Source of the DNA: Acidimicrobiia bacterium
GTDB taxonomy: Bacteria; Actinomycetota; Acidimicrobiia; Spongiisociales; UBA5794
Assembly (NCBI GenBank): GCA_041393965.1
Contig: JAWKJB010000001.1
Span: forward strand, 838,510 to 902,509
Direction: 5' to 3'
Length of the DNA: 64,000 bases
Of this stretch, positions 37,033-46,026 are shown piece by piece. A model generated the notes under the pieces. The model was not told the origin of the DNA. It searched no databases and was given only the letters and a program-made list of their open reading frames with translations. The first letter of the stretch is position 1. Every line of letters starts with the position of its first letter. Position numbers and translations under genes: made by a program.

Positions 37033-38184
37033 TCAGCCGGGAGGCTGATCCTGGCTTGTGCCCCGGCGGACGACCTGCCATGGCTGGCGCCAGCTCCGGT
37101 TTGATCGCCAGAACAGCCATGTGCCCATCCCGATGGGAATGGGTGGGAGGAAGCTGAGCGCACGGAACAGCAGCACTCCGGCAGCGAGGCGGTCGGCGTC
37201 GACGGGAACACCGGTGGTGGCCTGCCACCCGAGAGTGAGGATGCCGATCCATCCGAGATCGACAAGGCCGAGACCACCGGGACTGACGGGGATCATGACC
37301 AGGAAGCGGCCGAGCGTGAATGCGAGAACGACCCACGCCACGGTGATGTCATCGGTTGACACGCCGACGGCGTAGATGGAGGCAGTGAACAGCGCCGCCA
37401 TCGCGGCGTGGTTCGCGACGGTTGCTGCGGACAGGCGCAGGATCCGGTGATCGACGATGCGCTTGAGATCGGTGCGGAAACGCATCACCATGTCGTGAAT
37501 CCCCGGATTGTCACGGCGAACGACGCCGAAAACCCAGCCACCAACTCGATCGGTGAAACCGGCCATGCCTTCAGCCGCGCGGTCCGACGCGAGCAGTCGT
37601 GCAACACCGAAGACCATGGCAGCGACGACGACTGCCCCCGCGATCGATACCGCCCACATCCACGGAACCGCGTTGCCGGTAAGCGCAACGACGAATACCG
37701 CGATGACCGGGAGCGCGATCCGCGCCAGCCAATCCCACACCCCGGCTCCGAGCATGCCCGCCGAGATGATGCCAGGCGTGAATCCCCACGACATGTACAT
37801 GGCGTAGTTGAGCGGAAGCGCGATGGCACCTCCCGACGGGACAGCGTTCGTGACTGCGGTCCCGGTGAGGTGGTTGACCAAGGCCTCGGGGAACCGAAGG
37901 GAGCGCATCGTCTGCATCAGGACGACGGGGTACGCGGCGAGGAAGGCCAACGCAAGGGCACCGAGCACAACCCATTCGATCCCTGAGACATCCGACAGGT
38001 AGCCGACAACGGCGTCATAGTCGGCGAGTTTCGGGAGCACGAAACCGAAGACAACGACGAGGACTGCCACCGTGATCGCGACCGAAAGGACTCTTCGCCA
38101 CAAGGGTTGGTGGGCACGCACGGGCACCGATTGGCCATACTCTGCGGCGTCGTCTCCGCCCGTGAGGAGGTGTTGATCGGTCAT
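37033..38184 (-). CDS. Flippase-like (LPG synthase TM/UPF0104) membrane protein
   Basis: 383 residues with about eight helices. It carries the UPF0104 pattern: QTMRSLRFPEALVNHLTGTAVTNAVPSGGAIALPLNYAMYMSWG and, near the end, FTLGRFLVMIPVSPGGLGLVDLGWIGIL. The family is the membrane half of lysylphosphatidylglycerol synthase and relatives that move or modify lipids; no synthase domain is present. The ATG at 38184 overlaps the SDR stop as ATGA, so it is coupled to that gene. Confidence 0.82.
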   Translation of the reverse strand: MTDQHLLTGGDDAAEYGQSVPVRAHQPLWRRVLSVAITVAVLVVVFGFVLPKLADYDAVVGYLSDVSGIEWVVLGALALAFLAAYPVVLMQTMRSLRFPEALVNHLTGTAVTNAVPSGGAIALPLNYAMYMSWGFTPGIISAGMLGAGVWDWLARIALPVIAVFVVALTGNAVPWMWAVSIAGAVVVAAMVFGVARLLASDRAAEGMAGFTDRVGGWVFGVVRRDNPGIHDMVMRFRTDLKRIVDHRILRLSAATVANHAAMAALFTASIYAVGVSTDDITVAWVVLAFTLGRFLVMIPVSPGGLGLVDLGWIGILTLGWQATTGVPVDADRLAAGVLLFRALSFLPPIPIGMGTWLFWRSNRSWRQPWQVVRRGTSQDQPPG

Positions 38185-39062
38185 CGGCGGCAGTCCTGCC
38201 CAGGCGGGTCGCGCTCGACGAGCGACTCGGAGACCTCCCACAGCCAGCGAGCCTGGTCAGGGTCGGTGGCGTGGCGGGTCGACCTCGAGGGCGCCCTATC
38301 GGCGAAGTAGCCGCCTGCGTTGTCGGTCACCTTCGGATCCGTTGCAAGCCACACCGCGGTCGAGGCGCCCTGTTCCGGTGACACGAGCCGTCTCCGGCCG
38401 AACATGATCGCCATCGTGATGAGCAGGCTCTCCCCACGGCCGAGGTCGGTCTGCACCAGTCCGGGGTGCACGGAGTACGCCGTCACCCCTCGCCCTGAGA
38501 GGCGTCGGTTCAGCTCCTTTGCGTGGAGGATGTTGGCGAGTTTGGAGTGGCCGTACGCCTTCATCTGCCGGTAGCGACCCTCTTCGAACATCAGGTCGTC
38601 GAAGCGGATGCCGTCGGTTGCGTTGGTGTGGGCGATGGAGGCGACATTGATCACCCGTGCGGGGGCCGACGCGACCAGCAGGTCGGTCAGGAGGGAGGTC
38701 AACAGGAACGGCCCGAGGTGGTTGGTGCCGAAGGTCGTCTCGAAGCCGTCGACGGTCTCGGATCGGGATCCGAAGACCCCTCCGGCATTGTTGACCAGGA
38801 CCGCGAGGTCGCCGTGGTTGGTGGTGAACTCGTCGGAGAAAGCCTTCACGGACGCCAGGTCGGCGAGGTCGAGCCGCATGACCGACACGCCCGATCCGGT
38901 CGAGTGGCCGATCTCGGCAGCGGCATCGGCGCCCTTCGCTTCGTCTCGTGCCGTGATCACCACACGGGAACCGTGGCGGGCGAGGGCCTCGGCGGTTGCC
39001 TTCCCCAATCCGCTGTTGCCGCCCGTCACCAGCACCGTGCGGTCGCGGATGTCCCATGTCAT
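38181..39062 (-). CDS. Short-chain dehydrogenase/reductase
   Basis: 293-residue classical SDR with cofactor motif TGGNSGLG, NNAG, and the catalytic YGHSK (Tyr and Lys) preceded by a Ser in INVASIAHTN. The sequence is closest in feel to retinol-dehydrogenase/oxidoreductase SDRs acting on hydrophobic alcohols. It is first in a two-gene unit with the flippase-like gene. Its ATG lies 8 nt after a TACCAT -10 box on the minus strand. Confidence 0.9.
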   Translation of the reverse strand: MTWDIRDRTVLVTGGNSGLGKATAEALARHGSRVVITARDEAKGADAAAEIGHSTGSGVSVMRLDLADLASVKAFSDEFTTNHGDLAVLVNNAGGVFGSRSETVDGFETTFGTNHLGPFLLTSLLTDLLVASAPARVINVASIAHTNATDGIRFDDLMFEEGRYRQMKAYGHSKLANILHAKELNRRLSGRGVTAYSVHPGLVQTDLGRGESLLITMAIMFGRRRLVSPEQGASTAVWLATDPKVTDNAGGYFADRAPSRSTRHATDPDQARWLWEVSESLVERDPPGQDCRR

Positions 39063-39070
39063 GGTCTGCG

Positions 39071-39076
39071 ATGGTA
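39071..39076 (-). promoter_or_regulatory. -10 box of the SDR gene
   Basis: TACCAT on the minus strand ends 8 nt before the ATG at 39062, with no ribosome binding site. Confidence 0.4.
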
Positions 39077-39168
39077 CCGACCGGCCGCGCCGGAATCGGA
39101 GCCGTTGTGGTGGGCTTCCTCTCAGAGGCGTCTCATGTGTTGTTCACGGCACTCTCATCGTGCCGCCG

Positions 39169-39174
39169 TAGTCT
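39169..39174 (+). promoter_or_regulatory. -10 box of the response regulator gene
   Basis: TAGTCT ends 7 nt before the ATG at 39182, a leaderless arrangement. Confidence 0.45.
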
Positions 39175-39181
39175 GTTGCCA

Positions 39182-39871
39182 ATGGATTCCAAGGAAGCAT
39201 CGATCCTCGTCGTTGAGGACGACCCGTCGGTCAGGGACGCCCTTGAGCGTGCCCTCGGCTTCGAGGGATATACGGTGCACACCGCTCCCGACGGCGGTGT
39301 CGCCCTTTCGATGGTCCGCAACGGCGGTCACGACCTTGTCGTTCTCGATGTCATGATGCCCCATGTGGACGGGATCGAGACCTGCCGCAGGATCCGTGCC
39401 AGCGGCGACGATGTCCCGATCCTGATGTTGACCGCTCGCACCGCGGTCGGCGACCGCGTCGACGGGTTGGATGCCGGTGCGGACGACTATGTGACGAAAC
39501 CGTTCTCGCTCGACGAGCTCCTCGCACGGATCCGCGCCTTGCTGCGTCGGTCGGCCGGTGATGTCTCGAAGGTCCTCCGATTCGATGATCTCGTCATCGA
39601 TGTCGGTGCTCGTTCGGTCAGTCGGTCGGGGGATGCCGTGAGGCTCACCAAGACGGAATTCGACCTTCTTGAGCTGCTCGCGAGGTCACCGGGCATCGTC
39701 CTCGACCGCGACACGATCTACGAAGAGATCTGGGGTATCGACTTCATCACCTCGTCGAACTCCCTCGATGTGTACATCGGGTATCTCCGCCGCAAGACCG
39801 AACAAGGCGGTCGGTCCCGCCTGATCCACACGGTGCGGGGCGTCGGGTATGTGCTGCGCGCCGACCCATGA
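39182..39871 (+). CDS. OmpR-family response regulator (MprA/PrrA-like)
   Basis: 229 residues. The receiver domain has acidic pocket VVEDD, phospho-acceptor Asp56 in VVLDVMMP, Thr in LMLTARTA and Lys in VTKPF. A winged-helix DNA-binding domain follows (TKTEFDLLELLARSPG, SNSLDVYIGYLRRKTE, IHTVRGVGYVLR). It overlaps the kinase gene by 4 nt (ATGA), so the two form one unit. The likely output includes the exported repeat protein 100 nt after the kinase. Confidence 0.93.
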   Translation: MDSKEASILVVEDDPSVRDALERALGFEGYTVHTAPDGGVALSMVRNGGHDLVVLDVMMPHVDGIETCRRIRASGDDVPILMLTARTAVGDRVDGLDAGADDYVTKPFSLDELLARIRALLRRSAGDVSKVLRFDDLVIDVGARSVSRSGDAVRLTKTEFDLLELLARSPGIVLDRDTIYEEIWGIDFITSSNSLDVYIGYLRRKTEQGGRSRLIHTVRGVGYVLRADP

Positions 39872-41253
39872 GCATCACCCGCCGGATCGCGCTCGTGTCG
39901 GCGTCGGCCGTTGCGGTCACCGTCGTCATCATCTCGGTCGTCGTGTACCTCGGCGCCCGCTCAAGGGTGCTTGGACCGATCGATGACAGCCTTGCCGTGC
40001 GGGTCGAGCGATACGATCAGGCACCCTCCTTGCCGACCCAAGGCGTCGTGAGGCTGAACCCCGACGGCACGCTGCGACGAATCGATACGGCGATTCCGCG
40101 AACCTGGCTCGAGCTGTTCCGACCGCGCTCGTCGGCCGAGTTCGACGACGCATATGTGCAGCTCATCGGCCGAACCGGTGTGGTGAATGTCGGCGAGGGT
40201 GACCTCGTTTTGCCGCATCCGCAAGCGGCGGCGGTCGGGTCCGGCGAGGTCACCTTCCGGTCGGTGTGGGTCGACGGTGTCCACCTGCGCATCGCGGCCG
40301 TGCACAGCGACGCCACCAACACGATCATCCAGGTCGGTCGGCCCCTCACGGAAGCCGACGAGACCCTCGAACGATTCGCCTTCATGCTGGTGCTCACCGG
40401 AGCTTTTGGTGTCGTCCTCGCAGCGGGCCTCGGCCTCGTGGTTGCCCGCACGGCTGTGAGACCGTTGACCGATCTCGAGGCCTCCATCGCAGGGGTCGCA
40501 GGCGACCGAACCCTCGGGACACGGTTGGAGGTGAAGGGGTCCGACGAGGTTGCCCACCTCGCGCAGGCATTCAACGACCTCCTCGACGAGCTCGAAACGG
40601 CACGGCACCAGCAGGCGCGTCTCGTACGCGACGCGGGTCACGAGCTGCGGACGCCGCTCACGGCACTGCGGACCAATCTGGAGGTGTTGCAACGCCACCG
40701 GGTCGGAGAGGCCGACCGGGAGCGAATGCTCGACGCCGCGCACGCAGAAGTAGAGGAACTGTCAGCGCTCGTCACGGAGATCGTCGACCTCGCAACGGAC
40801 CGCTACCAGACCGAGCCGCTGTCGGTCGTCGCGATCGCCGATGTCGTCGATGAGGTGACCGGGCGCTTCGTGCGCCGGAGCGGGCGACGGATCGTCGTCG
40901 ACACCGACGACTCCGCGGTGCGCGGTCGTCGGGCTGCACTCGAGCGTGCCGTTGGCAACATCGTCGCAAACGCGGACAAGTGGTCGCCTCCCGACGGGAC
41001 CATCACCATCGATGTCGCGGCCGGAACGGTGACGGTGCGTGACGAAGGGCAGGGATTCAACGCCGAGGACCTCGACCATGTCTTCGAACGGTTCTACCGC
41101 TCGACGGCTGCGCGGGCAACCCACGGATCGGGTCTCGGACTGTCGATCGTTGAACAGATCGTCACCGACCACGGCGGCACGGTCTTTGCACGGAACCGGT
41201 CCGACGGGCAAGGCGCCGAAGTCGGGTTCACCGTCCCGGTCGTTGATCGGTGA
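39868..41253 (+). CDS. Sensor histidine kinase (MprB-like)
   Basis: 461 residues: transmembrane helix at 12-30, an extracellular sensor of about 140 residues, a second helix at about 170-192, HAMP domain, dimerisation helix with His258 in RDAGHELRTPLTALR, then the ATPase domain with N-box NADKWSPPDG, G1 DEGQGFN and G2 GSGLGLSI. It phosphorylates the response regulator encoded immediately upstream. The stimulus cannot be read from the sensor domain; MprB relatives respond to envelope stress. Confidence 0.93.
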   Translation: MSITRRIALVSASAVAVTVVIISVVVYLGARSRVLGPIDDSLAVRVERYDQAPSLPTQGVVRLNPDGTLRRIDTAIPRTWLELFRPRSSAEFDDAYVQLIGRTGVVNVGEGDLVLPHPQAAAVGSGEVTFRSVWVDGVHLRIAAVHSDATNTIIQVGRPLTEADETLERFAFMLVLTGAFGVVLAAGLGLVVARTAVRPLTDLEASIAGVAGDRTLGTRLEVKGSDEVAHLAQAFNDLLDELETARHQQARLVRDAGHELRTPLTALRTNLEVLQRHRVGEADRERMLDAAHAEVEELSALVTEIVDLATDRYQTEPLSVVAIADVVDEVTGRFVRRSGRRIVVDTDDSAVRGRRAALERAVGNIVANADKWSPPDGTITIDVAAGTVTVRDEGQGFNAEDLDHVFERFYRSTAARATHGSGLGLSIVEQIVTDHGGTVFARNRSDGQGAEVGFTVPVVDR

Positions 41254-41354
41254 CGGTGTCGGACCGACGCTTCTCACCCGGTTCTCAGCCTCCCCACACA
41301 ACCCCCTGAGGCCGGCTCGGGAGACTGTGGGGGCGTCGATCGAAAGGAGAGACC

Positions 41355-41879
41355 ATGAAACGGATCATCGCAAGCGTCGTTGCGGCTGGCGTTCTCGTCA
41401 CGGGAGCCGTCGTTGCCGCTTCCGTCATCAGTTCCCCTGCGTCTGCGCAGGACGACGGCACAACGACCGAACAGGCTGACCGTCCCGACTTCGTGCCGCC
41501 ACTCGAGCAAGCCCTGAGCGACCTCGTCGATGACGGGACGATCACCCAAGCCCAGGCCGACACGATCCTCGAGACCGTCAAGGCCAAGCGCGAGGAGCTG
41601 CGCGAGAAACGGCCCGGTTGGGTCGACCACCGACGCCGTCACATGCGCAGGCACCTCCACAGACAGATTGCGGACCTGCTCGAAGATGGCGTGATCTCCG
41701 CCGATGAGATCGCTGACCTGCCCGAGCGGCACCCGTTCAGGAACGAGGACGGCCCGTTCGCTGAACTCCTCGAGGACGGTCAGATCACCCAGGCGGAATG
41801 GGATGCGTTCATCGCACAGAGGAAAGCCGAGCACGAGGATCGAAAAGCGTCAGCCGAACAGTCGGTCTTGTCCGCCTGA
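41355..41879 (+). CDS. Exported protein with three DG-I helical repeats
   Basis: 174 residues. A signal peptide ends SSPASA-QDD. The mature part contains three copies of an 18-20 residue unit with core LxDDGTITQAQAD, LLEDGVISADEIAD and LLEDGQITQAEWD, separated by a basic HRRRHMRRHLHRQ stretch. The units resemble the repeats of small exported helical proteins but I know no firm function. AAAGGAG precedes the ATG. It lies 100 nt after the sensor kinase and before a perfect hairpin, so it is likely a target or partner of that two-component system. Confidence 0.65.
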   Translation: MKRIIASVVAAGVLVTGAVVAASVISSPASAQDDGTTTEQADRPDFVPPLEQALSDLVDDGTITQAQADTILETVKAKREELREKRPGWVDHRRRHMRRHLHRQIADLLEDGVISADEIADLPERHPFRNEDGPFAELLEDGQITQAEWDAFIAQRKAEHEDRKASAEQSVLSA

Positions 41880-41910
41880 TCGGTGGCCGCTGAGCAGATC
41901 GCAAGGGAAA

Positions 41911-41940
41911 GGGGCACGACCCGACCATGGGTCGTGCCCC
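41911..41940 (+). terminator. Perfect 12-bp hairpin, probable terminator
   Basis: GGGGCACGACCC (41911-41922) pairs exactly with GGGTCGTGCCCC (41929-41940) around a 6-nt loop. There is no T-run after it, so it would be a non-canonical terminator, as is common in high-GC bacteria; it separates the two-component unit from the next promoter. Confidence 0.65.
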
Positions 41941-41950
41941 CTGAATCCCG

Positions 41951-41956
41951 TACGCT
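41951..41956 (+). promoter_or_regulatory. -10 box of the di-heme oxidoreductase gene
   Basis: TACGCT ends 6 nt before the ATG at 41963, just after the hairpin. Confidence 0.45.
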
Positions 41957-41962
41957 GTCGGG

Positions 41963-43333
41963 ATGCACCGGGCCTCGCATCTCGTCGCAGCGGTCGCCCT
42001 CGTGACAGCCGTGTCGGGCTGTTCACAAGGGTTGTCGGCCCCGTGGGGCGGTAGCGGGCCGTCGGCCCCCGGGGGGGATGGCACCGTTCGCATCACGGGA
42101 GCGGGGGCGTTCAGCCAACCGGCGGCGAACCTCACGCAAGCCGAGGTCGCCCGGTTCCGCATCGGGGACCGGTTCTTCACCGAGCCATGGTCGGTTCCTG
42201 GGGAGGGCCGATCCGCACAGGACGGCCTCGGACCAACCTTCCTCGCCTCGTCGTGTGCGTCGTGCCATCCCGCCGACGGGCGGTCGGCACCCCCCGGTGC
42301 CGGTGACGCTGCTCCGATCCTGCGGTTCGTCGACGCCGACGGTGCCGGTGTCGCGCTCGATGACTACGGCGTCCAGCTCCAGACCGCGTCGGTCGACGGC
42401 GTGGAAGCAGAGGGAACCATCGAGGTCACATGGAACGAGACGCAACAGGCCTATCCCGACGGGACGCCGTACACGCTCCGCACGCCCGAGGTGCGCGTCA
42501 CCGACGAGGCATTCGGGTCGCTTGCTGGCCGTCACGCGTCGGGTTTCCGGACAGGTCCCGGGCTGATCGGGCTCGGTCTCCTCGAAGCCATCGACCCTGC
42601 CGACATCAGGGCAAACACCGATCCCGACGACGCCGACGGTGACGGGATTTCGGGAAGGGCCTCGGTCGTGGCCTCGCTGTCGGGGGTCGAGATGCTCGGC
42701 CGTTTCGGGCTCAAGGCGAATATCGCCACGATTGCCGACCAGACGGCGCTCGCGTACCTCCTCGACCTCGGGATCACATCGCCCCGCTACCCGGAAGAGA
42801 ACTGCCCCGATCCACAGGTTGCGTGCGTCCGGGCTGCCACCGGTGGGAGCCCCGAGATCTCAGCGGAGCGCCTCGCCGCCGTCGTCTTCTATGGCCAGAC
42901 GCTCGCGGTCCCTGCACGAACCGGGACCGACGACGAGTCGGTTGTCGAAGGTCGGGACCTGTTCAACACCATCGGATGCGACGCATGCCACATCGAGCGT
43001 TGGGTCACCGCGAGTCACGAAGTCGAGGCACTTGCGAACCAGACGATCTACCCGTTCACCGATCTCCTGCTCCACGACATGGGCCCCGAGCTCGGTGACG
43101 GCAGAACCGATGGTGTGGCCGGCCCGACGGAGTGGCGGACCGCGCCGCTGTGGGGTCTGGGGATGGTGCGGGCGGTCAATCCGGAGGCGGGTTTCCTGCA
43201 CGATGGGAGGGCTCGATCGATCGAAGAAGCCGTGCTGTGGCACGGTGGCGAGGGTGCTGCGTCCCGGGACCGTTTCGTTGCGCTCGACGCCGACGACCGG
43301 CGAGTCCTGCTTCACTTCCTCAAGTCGCTGTAG
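41963..43333 (+). CDS. Di-heme oxidoreductase (DHOR/DUF1111) lipoprotein
   Basis: 456 residues. A lipoprotein signal ends VSGCSQG. Two c-type heme motifs are present, SCASCHPADG near residue 100 and CDACHIERW near 340, with the GFRTGPGLIGLGLLEAI, DPDDADGDGISGR and LLHDMGPELGDG blocks of the DUF1111 thiol-oxidoreductase-like family. Members are predicted extracellular peroxidases or electron-transfer proteins related to MauG; the reaction here is unknown. A membrane protein follows 20 nt later. Confidence 0.88.
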   Translation: MHRASHLVAAVALVTAVSGCSQGLSAPWGGSGPSAPGGDGTVRITGAGAFSQPAANLTQAEVARFRIGDRFFTEPWSVPGEGRSAQDGLGPTFLASSCASCHPADGRSAPPGAGDAAPILRFVDADGAGVALDDYGVQLQTASVDGVEAEGTIEVTWNETQQAYPDGTPYTLRTPEVRVTDEAFGSLAGRHASGFRTGPGLIGLGLLEAIDPADIRANTDPDDADGDGISGRASVVASLSGVEMLGRFGLKANIATIADQTALAYLLDLGITSPRYPEENCPDPQVACVRAATGGSPEISAERLAAVVFYGQTLAVPARTGTDDESVVEGRDLFNTIGCDACHIERWVTASHEVEALANQTIYPFTDLLLHDMGPELGDGRTDGVAGPTEWRTAPLWGLGMVRAVNPEAGFLHDGRARSIEEAVLWHGGEGAASRDRFVALDADDRRVLLHFLKSL

Positions 43334-43353
43334 CGTCACCTCGAGGTAGGTGG

Positions 43354-44172
43354 ATGATGTTTCGTGGTCTCGGGCGCGGCATGGACATGCGGTTTGTATC
43401 GAACCGGATCGTCGCCGGTGGCTTCCTCGTCGCGCTCGGCGGGTTCGTCACCGCCGCGGCCATCGGCGGCCGCCTGTCGTACCTCGAGGCGGTCGGGTCG
43501 GCCTTCGCCGTCGGGATCGGCTGGGCGATCGGGCGCGAACTCGACCCGGACCGTGCCCATGTCGCGTCGCTCGCGATGCTCGCCGCGGCGACCGGTGCCA
43601 TCGTCGCTCGGCCCGATGTTCTTGTGTGTGCTGCTGCGCTGCTGACTTTGCGGATGGTGACCGGGAGTGTCGGGCGCTTTCTCGGGCCGACCGATCTTCT
43701 CCTCGTTGCGCTGGTCGGTTTCGGTTCCGGTGGTGCGTTGTGGGCGTGGCCGATCGGGATCGTGGCGTTCGCCGCGTTGAGGTCGGCGCCCGAGTTCGGT
43801 CCGCTGCGCTGGTGGGCGGTCGGCGTGTTGACGGTGTCGTTCGTCACCGGTTGGTACCGCGCGGATCTCGCTCCGGTCACGATCACCGGCGAGACGGCAC
43901 TGATTGCTGCCGGGTGCTTGGTGGCGGCTGCGTTGTCGATGATTCGTGTGGTGGCGGTGTCGCCGACCGACCGCGCCGGTGGCAGCATCGAGGTTCGACG
44001 GGTGCGGTTGTCGCGGCTCTCGGCAGCGTCGCTTGTGGGTGTTGCGGCGCTCGTGGGGGGTGTCGACGCCTTCTGGGCGATCGCGCCGGTTGGTGGTGCA
44101 GTCGCTGCGGTTGCGGTCGGCTCGGTCGTGGCGCTGTTCGTTGGATCAGTCGATCTCGAACTGGACTCGTGA
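43354..44172 (+). CDS. Polytopic membrane protein, unknown function
   Basis: 272 residues with about eight hydrophobic helices rich in Ala, Gly and Val, and a charged C-terminal end (GSVDLELDS). No family is recognised with confidence; the overall layout resembles prepilin-peptidase-like or A24-type membrane proteins, but catalytic Asp motifs are not clear. GAGGTAGG precedes two adjacent ATGs (43354 and 43357). It directly follows the di-heme oxidoreductase and overlaps the Dabb gene on the other strand by 27 nt. Confidence 0.6.
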   Translation: MMFRGLGRGMDMRFVSNRIVAGGFLVALGGFVTAAAIGGRLSYLEAVGSAFAVGIGWAIGRELDPDRAHVASLAMLAAATGAIVARPDVLVCAAALLTLRMVTGSVGRFLGPTDLLLVALVGFGSGGALWAWPIGIVAFAALRSAPEFGPLRWWAVGVLTVSFVTGWYRADLAPVTITGETALIAAGCLVAAALSMIRVVAVSPTDRAGGSIEVRRVRLSRLSAASLVGVAALVGGVDAFWAIAPVGGAVAAVAVGSVVALFVGSVDLELDS

Positions 44173-44442
44173 GATCGCGGCGACAACGGGTGCGATGACT
44201 TCCCGGACGACTGCGACATGGGCGGGATGCGCCGAGTAGGTGGCGTAGTCGGCTTCCGTTGCGAAGTCCGCAACGACGGCGTAGTCGGCTGTCGTGTCGG
44301 TGAGGCGCAGATCGCGCCCGAAGCAATATTCGACGATCTCGTCGATGAGTCCGGGCAGCTCGGCGAGTCGTGAGTCGATGGCGTCGATGGCGTCGGGTGC
44401 CACGCCGTCGTTGAAGGTGAACATGGCGATGTGTCGGATCAT
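44146..44442 (-). CDS. Dabb (stress-responsive alpha-beta barrel) domain protein
   Basis: 98 residues, one Dabb domain: MIRHIAMFTFNDGV, LAELPGLIDEIVEYCFGRD, YAVVADFATEADYATYSAHPAHVAVV. Such dimeric ferredoxin-like proteins are small enzymes or stress proteins of varied function. The ATG at 44442 overlaps the stop of the HMG-CoA lyase gene as ATGA, so they are co-translated. A longer upstream frame is not real. Confidence 0.85.
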   Translation of the reverse strand: MIRHIAMFTFNDGVAPDAIDAIDSRLAELPGLIDEIVEYCFGRDLRLTDTTADYAVVADFATEADYATYSAHPAHVAVVREVIAPVVAAISRVQFEID

Positions 44443-45353
44443 GTGGGAGGGAACCCTCCGGCTCGCGGGAGCATGGCAGGCACCTGCTTGCCGAGTGCGT
44501 CCTCGAGTTCGTGCGAGATCCCGATGAGAGCCTCGAGGGAGACGCCGTGGCTGAACCCGGCGCGATCGAGCATGTACACGAGGTCGTCGGTCGGGATATT
44601 GCCGGTGGCTGCTGGCGCAAACGGGCAGCCTCCGATCCCGCCGACCGATGCGTCGATGATCGTGACCCCGGCCCCGATCGCTGCATGGACATTCGCCATG
44701 CCGGTGTTGCGGGTGTCGTGGAAGTGGACGCGGATGGGCAGGTTCCCTGTGGCGGCGCGCACGGCGGTGATGCGCTCGGTGACGGCCCACGGGTCGGCCA
44801 CACCGATCGTGTCCCCGAGCGCAAGCTCGTGGATGTCGGCCGTGGCGAGCCTGCCTGCGATGTCGACGAGGCGGTCGATGTCGACTTCGCCCTCGAAGGG
44901 ACAACCCCAGGCCGCGGAAATCGTCGCAGTCACGCCGAGACCCGCAGCGGACGCCTCAGCAGCGATGTGCGACACCGCTTCGATCGATTCGTCGGTTGGC
45001 ACACCCTGGTTCTTGCGGTTGAAGGTGTCGGTGGCGAAGACCGGCAGGTTGATCTCGTCGACGGGGGTCAACGCGGCACGCTGCCAGCCCCGTTCGTTCA
45101 TGACGAGGCCGATGTACGAGACATTGTCGACGGTCGGCACCCTTGCCATGACCGCTTCGGCGTCGGCCATCTGCGGAACGGCGTCGGGGTGGGCGAAGGA
45201 GACGGCTTCGATGCGGCGAAGGCCTGCGTCGACGAGGTGCTCGATGAGGCTGACCTTCTGGTCGGTGGTGAGAATGACCGCTTCGTTCTGGAGGCCGTCG
45301 CGCGGACCGACCTCGACAATGTCGATGAAGGACGGGGTCGGTTGGCTGACCAT
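44439..45353 (-). CDS. Hydroxymethylglutaryl-CoA lyase
   Basis: 304-residue TIM-barrel lyase that cleaves HMG-CoA to acetyl-CoA and acetoacetate in leucine and ketone metabolism. Signature segments are VEVGPRDGLQNE, the metal-ligand HFHDTRNTG, the catalytic Cys loop GGIGGCPFAPAATGN and GVSLEAL. Related acyl-CoA lyases acting on other 3-hydroxy-3-methyl acids share these motifs. It is the first gene of a two-gene unit with the Dabb protein; its ATG follows a TAGACT -10 box by 6 nt. Confidence 0.92.
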   Translation of the reverse strand: MVSQPTPSFIDIVEVGPRDGLQNEAVILTTDQKVSLIEHLVDAGLRRIEAVSFAHPDAVPQMADAEAVMARVPTVDNVSYIGLVMNERGWQRAALTPVDEINLPVFATDTFNRKNQGVPTDESIEAVSHIAAEASAAGLGVTATISAAWGCPFEGEVDIDRLVDIAGRLATADIHELALGDTIGVADPWAVTERITAVRAATGNLPIRVHFHDTRNTGMANVHAAIGAGVTIIDASVGGIGGCPFAPAATGNIPTDDLVYMLDRAGFSHGVSLEALIGISHELEDALGKQVPAMLPRAGGFPPT

Positions 45354-45359
45354 GGTCGC

Positions 45360-45365
45360 AGTCTA
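45360..45365 (-). promoter_or_regulatory. -10 box of the HMG-CoA lyase gene
   Basis: TAGACT on the minus strand ends 6 nt before the ATG at 45353. Confidence 0.45.
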
Positions 45366-45435
45366 TGGACCGGTGACGACCTCCGGGGTTCCCGGTGATA
45401 CCGGTAGGCTCGCGTTCTCGCGTGCTGGAGGATCG

Positions 45436-45921
45436 ATGCAAGACACGGTGATGGACGGCAAGGCTTTCAAGGACGCCATGGCGCACTATGCGGGTTCGGT
45501 TGAGATCGTGACGGTCACGACACCGGATGGCCCTGTCGGGATCACCGTGTCGGCGTTCGTGTCCGTGTCCGTCGATCCGCCGATCGTGTTGGTGTGCATC
45601 GACAAGGTTGCAGGCTCACTCGACGCGATGATCGCAGCGGACGGCTACACCGTGAACTTCATGCCAGAGGGCACCGACGACATCGCGATGGTTTTCGCAA
45701 CTCCGGGCGTCGACAAGTTCGGTTCGGTGGAATGGTCCGAGCCCGAGACCCCACATGCGGGCCCCGTGCTTGCAGACGCCTTTCAGGTCTTCGAGTGCGA
45801 GACGATCGAGCGCACCGAGATGGGTGACCACTGGGTGCTCTACGGCCTTGTCCGCCGCGGCACGGTCGGGGACGCGCTGCCTTTGGTGTATGTGAACCGA
45901 GGCTTTGCCAAGGTCCGGTAG
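45436..45921 (+). CDS. Flavin reductase-like FMN-binding protein
   Basis: 161-residue split-barrel flavoprotein. Family features are FKDAMAHYAGSVEIVTVTTPDGPVGITVSAFVSVSVDPPIVLVCID and the C-terminal HWVLYGLVRRG block (HpaC/flavin-reductase-like family). It would reduce FMN or FAD with NAD(P)H for a partner oxygenase, but none is adjacent. GGAGG lies 5 nt before the ATG at 45436. Confidence 0.85.
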   Translation: MQDTVMDGKAFKDAMAHYAGSVEIVTVTTPDGPVGITVSAFVSVSVDPPIVLVCIDKVAGSLDAMIAADGYTVNFMPEGTDDIAMVFATPGVDKFGSVEWSEPETPHAGPVLADAFQVFECETIERTEMGDHWVLYGLVRRGTVGDALPLVYVNRGFAKVR

Positions 45922-45947
45922 CCGAGCACATCTGATGATCTGACCCC

Positions 45948-45977
45948 TTGACAGATATATCGACATACGATATATCT
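45948..45977 (+). promoter_or_regulatory. padR promoter with perfect palindromic operator
   Basis: A consensus -35, TTGACA (45948-45953), is followed 17 bp later by TATATC (45971-45976). Between and over them lies a perfect 10-bp inverted repeat, AGATATATCG (45953-45962) and CGATATATCT (45968-45977), with spacer ACATA. The palindrome overlaps both promoter elements, so the PadR protein encoded downstream probably represses its own operon here. Confidence 0.8.
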
Positions 45978-46026
45978 ATGCACGACACACCGTGGCCACG
46001 GCAGTCGCGTACAAGGAGATCGCATC

